From the NCBI RefSeq assembly GCF_008312935.1, contig NZ_VSZO01000053.1, forward strand, positions 248,001 through 312,000: a stretch of 64,000 nt of DNA. Reading direction: 5' to 3'. Shown here in pieces: positions 1-11,400 of this stretch. This DNA comes from Roseiconus lacunae. GTDB taxonomy: Bacteria; Planctomycetota; Planctomycetia; Pirellulales; Pirellulaceae. Each line of letters starts with the position of its first letter. Position 1 is the first letter of the stretch. The translations under genes and the position numbers were made by a program. The notes under the pieces are model-generated. The model was not told where the DNA came from and ran no database searches. It saw only the letters and a list, made by a program, of their open reading frames with translations.

Positions 1-1800
1 GGAAAGTCGCTCGAACGGGGCAAGCGATAGGTCGTCGATGTGGCCTGAGATCTTGCGTAATTTGGTAAATGCTTCGCTAGCTTCTTTCTTTTTGCCGATA
101 CGAAAAAGCACATCGACTTGGTTGGCCAGCGGGATCACTTCATTCTTGGCGGACTCAACCGCTTCACTCGCGAGTCGCTCCGCCTTCTTGTGGTCCCCTG
201 CTCGCATGTAGAGTCGGGCCAAACGATCTTTTTCGATTCCGGTGACTTGATCGAGCAGTGTCTTCGCGGACTCGTTCGAACCAACCATCAATCCAGCGTA
301 GGCGTTCAACTCTGCGATCGATTCGTTGAGTGATTTGATCCTCCGGTCGATCGGCTTGACTGCGTCGGCCTTGGCCTTGTCGATTTCGGCCGCCGCTTTC
401 TTCGCCTCTTTCGCTTCTTTTTCGGCCTTGTCTTGAGCCACTTTTCGCTCACGTTGTGTGTGTGCCAAGCGAGCCTGTAGCTCGACGAGTTGAGCGAGCA
501 ACAGACTCGAGTCGCCTTTCTCGAAGTGGGCGACTCCCAACGCACGAATGCGTTTGTCTTGTTCCGATGTGACGTCAGTTGGTTCCAGGTACATGGTCTC
601 ACTGAGTTCGATCAACTTGTCCCACATTTCGAAACGTTGAAGCACTTGGAACAATCGGGCGCGTCCGTGTGCGGCGCTACTTCCTCGCTTTTCCACGGTG
701 TTGTACTTCGGATGTCGCGGGTGTTCGACTAGGTTTGTCGCGATCGCCAAGGCATCGCCGGATCGTCCGATGTTGATCAAGTTGCGCGTCATCCATTCCT
801 GGTTGTGCGCGTAGTTATGAATTTGATCCGGCAGCACACCATCTCGCATCATGTGGTTATGATCAGCTCGTGAAGAGGCCTCTTGTTGCCAGACGGCATC
901 CGGGTATCTCTTGACACGCGAATAGATATGGCCGGGCATATGCCACAGGTGCGCGATGCTAGGTCCCGACTGGCCTCCGAGCGCGGCAGACGTCATCGCC
1001 CGTTCTGGTTTTTCGTTATCCCACAGGTGAATTCGGTAATGATGCGCCGGGTGCATCGGCCTGGCGGCAAACACCTGATCCAGGATCGCGTCGACCGCTT
1101 GGTGGCTAGTGATTGGCAGATCCTTTTTAAACTGCCATAGCCGTACCGCTAGGAAGGCTTTAGCTTCGATGTCATCAGGGAAGTCGTGGATAATTTTTTC
1201 GAGGCTGCGGATGTAGTCTTGTTTTGCAACTTTTTCATCCTTCTTTTTCGATTTCAGATAGTCAGCAAGTCCATCGATCCAAAGTTGATCGCGTTTGCTG
1301 GCGGTCTTCTTTCGTTCAACGGCTTCTTTGATGAAACCTAACGCACGTTTTTCATTTTCGATGTTTGCCATCGCCATGCCCCAGTATGCCATCGCGCAAT
1401 CGGGGTCGAGCAAGGCGACTTGGCGGAATGACCGTTCAGCCTCGAAGTACCAAAAGCCGTGTAATTGTCCTACCCCTTGGTCAAAGAACTTTTGGGCGAG
1501 TTCGATTTCGGTGGAGACGGGGAAGGTCACCTCACCGGTGCCACCCATCAGATACGCTTTCTGTCTTGGCCCTTCATTGAACGCTTCTCCGTGAAATGAA
1601 TGTCCTGCGAGGATTTCCTGGGTGTCGCCAAGTTTCTCGCTCGTGCCATCGCCGAGGGTCTCGTTTGGTTTGGCGACATCATTCGCCGACGCGCGAGGGG
1701 CGGCGAGAAAGGGAATCAGGCACAACGCGAAGTAGAAATGGAGGAGCAGGTACGGGGCACGTGGCGTGCCAGTCCACCAGGATGAACGAATCTTCTGCAT
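1..1800 (-). CDS. Secreted TPR protein, 3' end outside window
   Basis: The reading frame is open from an ATG at 1800 down to the first base of the window, about 600 codons with no stop, so the C-terminus is missing. The start is supported by a purine-rich GAGG about 8 bases upstream. The N-terminus has a hydrophobic signal sequence ending near an ASA/ND cleavage site (about residue 39). The body is helical with TPR-like units; one (about residues 280-295) reads HMPGHIYSRVKRYPDA, a motif seen in long bacterial TPR proteins. A Lys/Glu/Ala-rich probable coiled coil follows near residues 455-500. It is probably an exported scaffolding protein; no enzymatic domain is visible in this part. The gene is divergent from the giant TPR gene at 2488. 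Confidence 0.8.
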   Translation of the reverse strand, partial: MQKIRSSWWTGTPRAPYLLLHFYFALCLIPFLAAPRASANDVAKPNETLGDGTSEKLGDTQEILAGHSFHGEAFNEGPRQKAYLMGGTGEVTFPVSTEIELAQKFFDQGVGQLHGFWYFEAERSFRQVALLDPDCAMAYWGMAMANIENEKRALGFIKEAVERKKTASKRDQLWIDGLADYLKSKKKDEKVAKQDYIRSLEKIIHDFPDDIEAKAFLAVRLWQFKKDLPITSHQAVDAILDQVFAARPMHPAHHYRIHLWDNEKPERAMTSAALGGQSGPSIAHLWHMPGHIYSRVKRYPDAVWQQEASSRADHNHMMRDGVLPDQIHNYAHNQEWMTRNLINIGRSGDALAIATNLVEHPRHPKYNTVEKRGSSAAHGRARLFQVLQRFEMWDKLIELSETMYLEPTDVTSEQDKRIRALGVAHFEKGDSSLLLAQLVELQARLAHTQRERKVAQDKAEKEAKEAKKAAAEIDKAKADAVKPIDRRIKSLNESIAELNAYAGLMVGSNESAKTLLDQVTGIEKDRLARLYMRAGDHKKAERLASEAVESAKNEVIPLANQVDVLFRIGKKKEASEAFTKLRKISGHIDDLSLAPFERLS

Positions 1801-2487
1801 GTGGGCGTCCTCGGTGAGCTGCGGATTGAGGCGGGTGGTCCGACCAAAGATATCAAGTGCAACGCACCGTGACCGCCCCCCAAACTGGCACCGTCAAAAA
1901 GGGGTCAGGACTCTTTTCGTGCGGATTGCAAGGTCAGGTGTGGCGTCTGATCCGCTTTTGGTTTCGCCGGTGAGGACCGTTGGATGCATTTGTCTACCCT
2001 TGTCCACCGGCCATATGGCAGCCGAGCGTAGGCGATGTGATGGGTGAAGCGAGAAACGAGTGGCCGGGCAGAACGGGCCTCGTCGAATGTGGCGACACGG
2101 TTTTGGCGGGGGCGTCGGCTGTTGCCTTGGTTGCTGGCTAGTCTTCGAACGTTCGCTGTCGGCCGACGGCGTTTCGTGCTGGTCTATTCAGCTAGCTGTC
2201 CCTGTGGAGCTGACTGCGGACATAGATGAGCTCAAGTCACTAAGAGCGGTTGCGAAATCTTATTGTCAGCCTTCCTAGGGCATACGGGGTTTTGGGAGCC
2301 GGCGAGCGTTCGATAACATTTTAGCGCTTTTGTCTAGAATGGTCGCTGTCGGTGGGCTGGGTGTGCTATTTTAGAAGCCTTGCTGTTCTACAAAGATTGT
2401 CTTGGCGCAGACCTCGTGTTTTACCGGCACTTGATTTTCGCAAAAGACGCGTTGCCCTTTAGCTACTTTGCAACGGAGTTTTGATCT
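1801..2487. other. 687-bp spacer between divergent TPR genes
   Basis: No convincing coding region is seen on either strand; the short frames present have no recognisable protein features. The spacer should hold the promoters of both flanking genes. It contains one half-copy of the GGGGTCAGGA-type repeat (1896-1916). A GGAG about 9 bases before the ATG at 2488 is a plausible ribosome binding site. Confidence 0.5.
1896..1916 (+). repeat. Half copy of GGGGTCAGGACTC repeat
   Basis: The stretch AAAAAGGGGTCAGGACTC matches one arm of the inverted repeat at 12568-12635 (identical over AAAAGGGGTCAGGACTC in the complement of the right arm). No second arm is seen nearby. REP-like elements of this sort are often mobilised by IS200-like REP-associated transposases; none is encoded in the window. 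Confidence 0.6.
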
Positions 2488-5400
2488 ATGTCTCTGGAAG
2501 GCCTCGAATGCCGATTAGTTCGATCCTTTTCGATTCGGCGAAGCGATCGGCGGACCGGCGCTTTGTTGATCACAACGATGCTGGGTGTTTCGATGCTGTT
2601 TCCGACTGCAGCGTTCGCACAGCAGACCGATGCCGGGGCGATGGCAATCGGTCAGGGCGATGAAACCGACGCAGAATCTGATGAACAGCGACGAGAACGA
2701 ATTACGGCGGAGCGTTTTCTGACGGTGCTGTTGCGTAGGCCGACACGAGGCACCGCTTTGGATCGAATCTTCAGTTACCACATCGGTCGTGGTGATATCG
2801 GTGAAGTGATCGAACGTTTGGAATCTGAAGCATCCGAACAATCCGACGGTGATGCGGCGGGACGCTATCACATGGTCATAGGATTACTGCAGCTTCAACG
2901 TAGCGAGGACGCCGCGGCGGTCGCCGCACTTCGCAAGGCATCGGCGTTACTACCAGACAATGCGTTCGCGGCAAACTATCTCGGCGAAGCATATCTATTG
3001 GTCGGACAGGAAGAGAAAGCGGCCGAGGCGTTTGTATCGGCACTCGCCAAGAATCCACCGAAACAAGAGTACCTGAAGATCGCCGGAACACTGGGGCGGT
3101 TGCACCAACGAGCCGGCCGCGAAACCGAAGCGTTGCAGGTCTGGAAAGATCTTGAGCAAGCCTTTCCCGGTGACCAGCGCGTCCGAGAACGGATCGCAAG
3201 GATCTTGGTCGAAGAAGGTGATTTCGCCGGGGCACTTGAACGATACGATAATCTTGCCGAGCAAGCTCGATCGGATAACGACAAGATCGTCTTTGCAATG
3301 CGTTCTGCTGAGCTTCGAATTCGCGCCGGACAAAAGGAGCAGGCGATTAAGCAGATCGAATCGTTGATCTCTAAACTGCGTCCGGGAAGCTATCTACACG
3401 GTGAAGCACGACGTCAAATTGAGTCTGCTTTCTTGGCCAATGGTGATTACGCCGGGCTGGCCGAATATTATGACCAGTGGATCTCCGATCATCCAGATGA
3501 TATTGACGCCATTGTTCGACTGGCACGCACGTTATCGGTGCAAGGGCGAATACCTGAAGCGATCGAGTGGTTTGAAAAAGCGATCCAACGGGCGCCAAGC
3601 GAGGCCGAACCAAGACTCGCGTTGATCGATGCGTATGTCGCTGCCGAGCGTTACTCCGATGCGGCGAAACAGTTTGAGTCGCTATCCGAACTTGACCCCG
3701 ATAACCCGGATCACCTTGTCCGATGGGGCCAAATCATCCTGGAGGACAAAGACACGGATAAGAAGGATCGCGCACAATCGGCTGCAAAAGTGTGGATGCG
3801 GCTTGCCGAATCTCGCTCCGATGACGCCGTTGTACAGTCGCAAGTCGCCGACCTGTTGCGTGGGGCTGAATTGACCGAACTCGCGTTGGAACGCTATCAA
3901 GCTGCGATCGACTTGGCACCACAAGATCCACAGTACAAGGAGTACTTAGGGGAGTACCTGCATAAGCTTGATCGCAAAGACGAAGCGGTGGAGGTCTGGA
4001 ACTCGCTCGCCGCAGGTGACCTTCGGACACGCGAGAATCTCGTCCGGCTGGCCGAAATCTTCAATCAGTTTGATCGTGAAGTCGATGCCTTAAAGATCAT
4101 GGCCGAAGCGTGTCAGATGGATCCGACGATCGATCAGCGATTGCGTTACGCCCAATGGCTGCGGACGGGGGAACAATACGACGACGCGATTAAACAAGTC
4201 GAACTCGCTGCGAAACTGTCTGAAACGTTGGAAGATGCCGAGCGGGTCTTTGCCGAAGAAGTCAAAACCTACCAGGCCGCGGGGAAGCTGGAGGAGCGGA
4301 TCACGGAGCTTCGAAAAGTTGTCGAGGCAGACCCAAAGGACTCGACGACGTGGCGACGGCTGGCAGTGCTTCACAATGCGGCACAGCAGCCGTTTGAGGC
4401 CACCGACGCGATCGAAACTTCAATTTCTCTGACACCGGACTCCGTCGAATCCTTGGTGATCGCGGCGCAGATGTACGAGGACTCCGGTCGACTAAAGGAT
4501 GCGATCGAGAAACGACGCCAACTGGCCGATTCGGATAGCCGTTTTCGAAGCGGACACCTACAAAAACTGGCGACGCTCTTCATGCAAATCGGCGAGCGGG
4601 ATCGGTCGATGGAAGTCGGCGATGAGTTGCTCGCTTCGTCCGGCGGGTCGGTTGATTCATTTCGGTTCTATGCCGATTTATGCGGTCGCCTCGGAAAAAT
4701 TGATACACGCTTGGATTCGCTTCGTCGCTGCGTTCGAATGAATCCGCGCAGTATCGAAGCTCAACGGATGCTGGCCGATCAGTTGGCCGAAGATTTCAAG
4801 ACCGATCAGGCGATTGAGCTGTATTGGCAAATGCTTGACGGAAGCGACGAAGTGGAAGATCGCCGCCAAGTCGTCGAGAAATTGGCCGATTTGTATCTGC
4901 GTTCCAACCGCTTGGATCAGTTGATCTCACGATTGGAGATTCGTGGACGAGAATCGGGTGATCGGCGGACGATGAACGATTTAGTCGCGACCGCCTATAC
5001 CCAAGTAGGCGACATCGGGCTGGCGCGGCAAATCCTTGAATCGATGCTGCAGGAGAACGGTAGCGACACGATGTTGCTCGAACGCTTGGTGGACTTGGCA
5101 CAACAAGCCGGCGAGTTCGAAGAAGCCCTGCGATTACAGCGGCATTTGACTCGACTATCACCAGATCGCAAAAACGAAGCGATGCTGGCGACACTGTTGC
5201 TGGATACCGGTGCGTTGACCGAGGCGGAAGCGATTTGGATGAAGATGAGCGAGAGTTCGTCGGATCCGAAACAGTTATCACGCAACTTGAATCGCCTTTT
5301 GCGGACCGGCGAGATCGACCTCGCGATCAAGCTTGCCAAGAAGACTCTCGAAAACGATTCGGAGAACTGGGAGGTGTTGTTGCAGTTGATGGTCCTGCAA

Positions 5401-8400
5401 GCGACGGAAGCTGACTGGGAAGCGGCAGCAGAAACGGCCGATCGTCTGGTCGGTCTCGACTTGCCGGACGACACACTTCCCGAAGGCGGAAAGCCTTATC
5501 AGAAAATGCAAACCTACCAGGGGCAAACCTATCCCAACCCACCGATTCAATACGCACGCATTAGTAGCATGTATTCGTTTTATCGGTTGGTCGACGAGCG
5601 ATACGGCTCATCAAGTCAGATGCAATTGCCGACGCCGATGGATCTCGGAAACGCCAAGATGATGGGGCGGTACTGCCAGATCAAGCATGCGTCGGTTGAG
5701 GGGGACTTGGACGCGATCGTGAAGCCAATCAAAGAAAAAGCACTGGCGGATGATGCGACCGAGCAAGATGTCTGGGATGCATACGTCACCGAGTCATTGG
5801 TGTCATCGGTGAAACAGGAAACTGGCGTCTCATACCAAGATCCCGCGACTTGGGATCTGATTTGGCGGCTCTCAAAACTTGATCCTGAAACCGGGAACTA
5901 CCTGCTCGGTTCATTCCTGTCGACACGTTCTCGCAACTACAAACGCGATAACTTTAATGTCGAACCGATGCCGGAAGAACGATTGCAATGGCTGAAGGAG
6001 AAAGCGGAAAGTGATTCGACATCGGAGCAAGATTTTGTTCTGATGCCCAATATGAATTGGCTGGAGTTTTATGTTGCCGAACTAAATATCTCCGGCCGCA
6101 ACGAAGAATCGAAACGCTATGCCGAGCAGTTTGTCAGTGAAGTTGCCGAATCAGTCGATTCCAAGAACATCAACATCGTCCTTCAACAAATGGGGATATA
6201 CGGCACCGACGATCAGCTTTGGAATGTGATCAGCAAGGCACTCGAAGAGCGAGATCGATCCAATCCAGCCGTTTCGATCCAGCGGGCGGTCGCGCTGATT
6301 GGACTGTTTACCAACCCAACGCGTGTGACTGATGGACTGAGCGAGGGGATGAAGGACGAGAGCTATCGCACGCGGTTATTCGAACTCGTCAATCAGGTCA
6401 TCGAAGAAACTGCAGATGAGCCGCTGCGTCAGCGCACGATCACGCTAACTCAGGTCGGCGGCCCACGTAGCAGCTATCGTATGGTGGGATCATCGTACCG
6501 CCGGATTACGATTGAGTTCCCGCCGCAGGGACTCGGCCCAAGCGATGCGCTCGCCCAGCAGCTTTACCAGATCTGGGAGCAGCTCAGCGAACAGAAATCC
6601 GTTCCGGCATGGATCGAGTTTTTGGAACAGCAAGTCGAACAGGCGGAAGACCCCAGCGACGAGATCTGGAAGCGGATCGCCCTTGCCAGTGTGTGGCAGT
6701 GGCAAGAAAAAAGTGCCGCGGCTGCCGAGGTGCTCGACAAAGCGGTGGAACGCGCGACCGAGCACGTTCCGATGCTCGAACCTGAATTGCGACTGATGAC
6801 AGCAGACTTGTTGCTGCGCGATGGCAATAAACGGGGGGCGCTAAAAGCGATCGATTCGATTTCCGTGTATGACCGGCAAACGATGGCGGTCCGCGAATTC
6901 GCCGCCGCCCGGTTGGGAGCGGCAATCGGAGACGCCGATCGTGCGAAAGTTGCCGCCAGACGCTTGTTTGGAGTCCGCCTGAACGCATCGGCACAAATTG
7001 AGTTGGCGAAGCTGATGGGCGGCTTGGGAATGAAAGACCTCGCAGCGGATTTGGTCCGACGAATGCGAAATCGTGGGGGCAGCAACACTGAGCAGTTGCA
7101 GTCCATCATGACGTTTTTCTTTAGCCAGAAACAAAACGATCAAGCGGCCGAGGTCGCGATGGAATTGCTGCGGCGAAGCACGCCGACGCGTCAGCGATCG
7201 AATTTCCGCACGGTCGAGCAGTCTCGGCGCACGAGCGCGCTGCAAATGCTCGCCAATACCGGACGACTGATGGACTTGATCGAACGCACGGAACAGCGTT
7301 TTGAGAATTCGCCGAACAGCTCGCGGATTCGAATGGAGTTGTCGGAAATGTACGACGCGGCAGGGCAGAAGGCGAAGGCCATCAATCTGCTAGCCGATAC
7401 GGACGTCGACAAAGTCAACAACGTTCAAGCCTTGGCGGCGACGGCGAAACAACTGGTTCAAGCCGGAAAAATGTCGGAAGCTTGCGATGCCTATCTAAAA
7501 TTGCTTCGTCGTGATCAGTCAAGTTTCAACAACGATTTTTACGATATCAAACGTCCCTTTGAAAACAAGCATCGGATGGGCGAGTTGGCCGATCTGATGA
7601 TGGAGGTAGGGATCGGGAAATTTACGAGTTATCGTGCCGCCGAAATTTGTCGAGATCTGGCGCAAGATGAGGCGACGCTGCCCAAGGCGAAGCAATTGTT
7701 TGAAGCGATCCTAGATGAATCCGCATCAGGCAGTAATTGGAATAATGCCCTCAGTCGTGTCTCGGGCTATTCGTCGCGTTTACTGGAGAGCGAAAAGCTT
7801 GTCCAAAAAATGGCCAACGCGATGGTCAACAATGCGAAGGACGATGCGGGGTATGGCACCTTGTTCGACGGTTATTCGACCGGTTCGGATGGTCGGCACA
7901 ACAACGCGACGACCTATTTGGTCCGGCACATCGCCGATAAACCTGAGATGCTGAAAATTGTTGAGCAATCGATCCGCGACCAGTTGCAAGAGAACGATGA
8001 TTGGGCGGGGGGAAAAATTTGGCTGGGGCTGACTTGTGTGGCGAGCAAGCAATACGACGAAGCGATCGAATTACTCGCTCCCGCAGTCGAAGAAAACGCG
8101 TCTCCGGCACCGACCTATGACATGATTTGGCTGGTCGGTAGCTACATCGATACGTTCGATGAAATGAGCGACGTAGCGGATAGCTATTACCAGAAGGCAT
8201 TAACGTTGCCTTCGAACCGCAGGGGGAGCGAGTTCCGCTACACGCTTGAAGCCCGCTATTGCAACTTTTTGAGCGATCACGGTCGCAAAGAAGAGGCACG
8301 TAAAATGGCAATGGTAGGAATAAAACGTTTCGAGAAGAATGAGTCGGGAGGCTACTCTGATACCGAGTACGAAGCGTACCGATCGATTCGCAATGCGATG

Positions 8401-11400
8401 TCGATGATGGAGTTTTTTGGCAAACTCGGCTATCCGGCTGACGGATTGCGTTACGCCAGGAATTTCGACCGGACCCTTTTCGTCAAAGCAGGCCGCTATG
8501 CGAATGGGCGTAGAGAGCAATTCGAAACGGCAGAGAAAAAATTGCTTGATAACGTGATGGAACAAGGTGGGCTACAGGCAGCTCGCTCGCTAATCAATCC
8601 ATCTGATGAGGACGACTTTGCCGTAGATTTCATTGTTTCTACCGGTAGCCGTCCTTTCACGGAAATGGGGCTTTCGTCCGTTTGGCTGGACATTGTCCGA
8701 CAAGCGATCGACGACGAAGGTAATACGGATGACCTACAAGCGTTTGAGGACGAACTTTCCGAGCTTGCCAACGAGCGTCCCACCGATGACAGCGTCGCGG
8801 CGGCAAAGGCAATGTTCGATGGACTACGCGGCAATCCCGAGACGCTGCGAACGCTGCTGAAGCGATGGACGGCAACGCCAAATTCCGGTCAAAGCGAAAC
8901 CGAAGGTGAAGAATCAACCAAGATTGATCGCGACGATCGACGTGAGCTTGTTGTCATCATAGCGTCCCTTCTACTGGAGTCCGCCGAGGAAACCGACCAA
9001 GCGTTGTTGATGTCCGCCTTCGATTCGGTCCTCAGTGGTGACGCGAATCGTGACTGCATTGTCCTGGCGGAACTCGGGAAAGCGTTTTTGCGACGGGACG
9101 ATAAAAAGGCGGCCGAAGCGAGTTGGACACGTGTCGTCGGACCTGAGTTAAGTCAGTTCATGATGCTTGACCTTTCGCTCGCAGCGGTCAACAACGACAT
9201 GCTGGACTTGTCCGAAGCCGCCTTCGATGCGGCGATCGATGCACCGGAAAAATCGGCGGCCATCGATGCCGTTAAGAACGGCGTCAAGTCTCTAGGAGAT
9301 CTCTTCGGAGTCGCTCGACAAAGCACGTCATCGCCGTCATCGAATGTCAATCAGCGGCTTGATGCCGAGGAAGTCCGTTTAGCCAAACGGATCATGGAGT
9401 TGGAATTGGCGTGGCGTAAACACAAATTGTGGACGACAAGAGTCTACGATCCGTGGGTGCGACTGGTGTTGCCTGCGGGCAAGCCACCACGACCACTTTG
9501 TATCGATGCAGAGGTAAAAGATCAAAACCGTGTGGTGGTCGATAGTGCTTTCGATCGTTTGGCGATGCGGGTTCACTGGAGCAACAAGACAGACGATTTA
9601 CTCGGCGAATTGACAGCCGACGATGCCATCACACATTTGCTCGCGACGCTGGTGCTGCTGCGTGGTGAGAGAGGGCCCGAAGCGAATGCGCGGTTAGAAA
9701 AGATCGTAGCGAGCGACATTTCGACCGTATCAAAGGAGGTCGCATTGCAAACGCTGACGCACGCCCTGAACAATGATCATACCCGCAAAACAGCGGTCCA
9801 ACTTTCGCTGGCATTGCTCAATGCCAATCGACCGACGCAGCGTTATCAGGACATCGAACCGTTTGATCACTTTGCCCTTCAGGTAGCAAAGGTTTGCTTG
9901 GACAAAAATCTCGAACAACAGTCGGTGTCCCAAGCGATCAATGATTATTTGGAATTGACAAGCCACGACAACGACCGCTACAGCGGTGGCACCTATCAGT
10001 TAACCCGCCGCAAAGACCAACTCGAAGAAGTCGCAAAGCTATTGCTTCCGACCGGACGAACGGACCAGGCGTTGTTGTACTTGGGAATGCGTGCCGAAGC
10101 GTTCAACCAAGGCCTCGATACATCGCTCGATTGGGTCGGCTGCTGGGCCTTAGAAAGTCTGCAAGGCATGCAGGATCATGCGGTGGCCTATCGGATGTTG
10201 GCCGACTGGACGTTTTCCGGCGACGGGGCGTTGCAAAACATTCAAACGTTGGCGCGTCGACAGCCCCTACCCGACTGGATTCCGCCGGATGTCGGAGGGC
10301 ACTACCCGCCGTTTCCGCCGGTTGTTGACCAGGCTTTGCCGATCGCAACGAACTATCACTTCCTGACTCGACTGGCACAAGAGACCGGCATGCGGCAAGA
10401 CCTGCTCGATCGTCTAGCCGAAGCTCAATCGAAGGAACGAGTCGGGGCCGACGTCGCGCTCGCGATCGCATTGGTGGCGTTCGAGATGGAAATCGATAAT
10501 GCCTTAATCGCCAAAATTGAAACCCGTTTAAAGCAGAGACAACCGGGGAACAATCGACCCAAATCACGAATTCCATTGGCGGAGATGCAATTGGCGTCGA
10601 TGATCGCACACCATCCAACCCACACACCGGCTGCTAAACGTGTCACCGAGATGTTGTTAGATCACACGCATTCTGCGGGACGCGGTTTTCTGAAACCCTG
10701 GATCTCTCGCTATCAGTGGAAACAAGGTTGGGCGGAGTCTTCGTCTTGGAAGACAGCCGACGAGATGGAACATTGGGCCCCCGCAACAATCGCGAACGCC
10801 CATGCACGGCACGATGGCAAACCGACGTCGATTTGGGTGACCGATGGCCGTGGGCAAATCTCGCACGTGGCCGGATACGGGCACGATTACCTTTGGTTTA
10901 AGTATCCACTCGAAGGCAACTATGAAATTCGAATGACCAGTCAGGACGGTGGCTATCGCGAGTCGTCATTGGTATGCGATGGCCTGGAGTTGATGTCCAA
11001 CGGAAGTTCTTCAGCCGTCTATGCCAACTCCGATGGTAGTAACGACTGGGTACGGCACTACACCAAGGCCCTCAACAAAAATGGGCTGAATGTCAATCGG
11101 ATGGTTCGCGACGATGATCACACATCGCACTACGCCAATGACCAATTGACCTATCAAGAAGCCCGCCGCAACAGCATGCCCTTCGTCGGCTTCTCAACTA
11201 GCGGTGACAAGAAGCTAACGATTAGCGGAATTAAGATCACCGGCGAAGCGAAAATTCCTCGGCAAGTCAGTTTGATCTCTGACGAGGACATGCGTGGATG
11301 GACGGCGACGTACTTCAATATGCCTTTGCCGACGTCGGGCATTAACATGAAACAGCGCGATAAAGAAGCGGCGGAGCCGAGGAGCGTTCGCAAACGACCG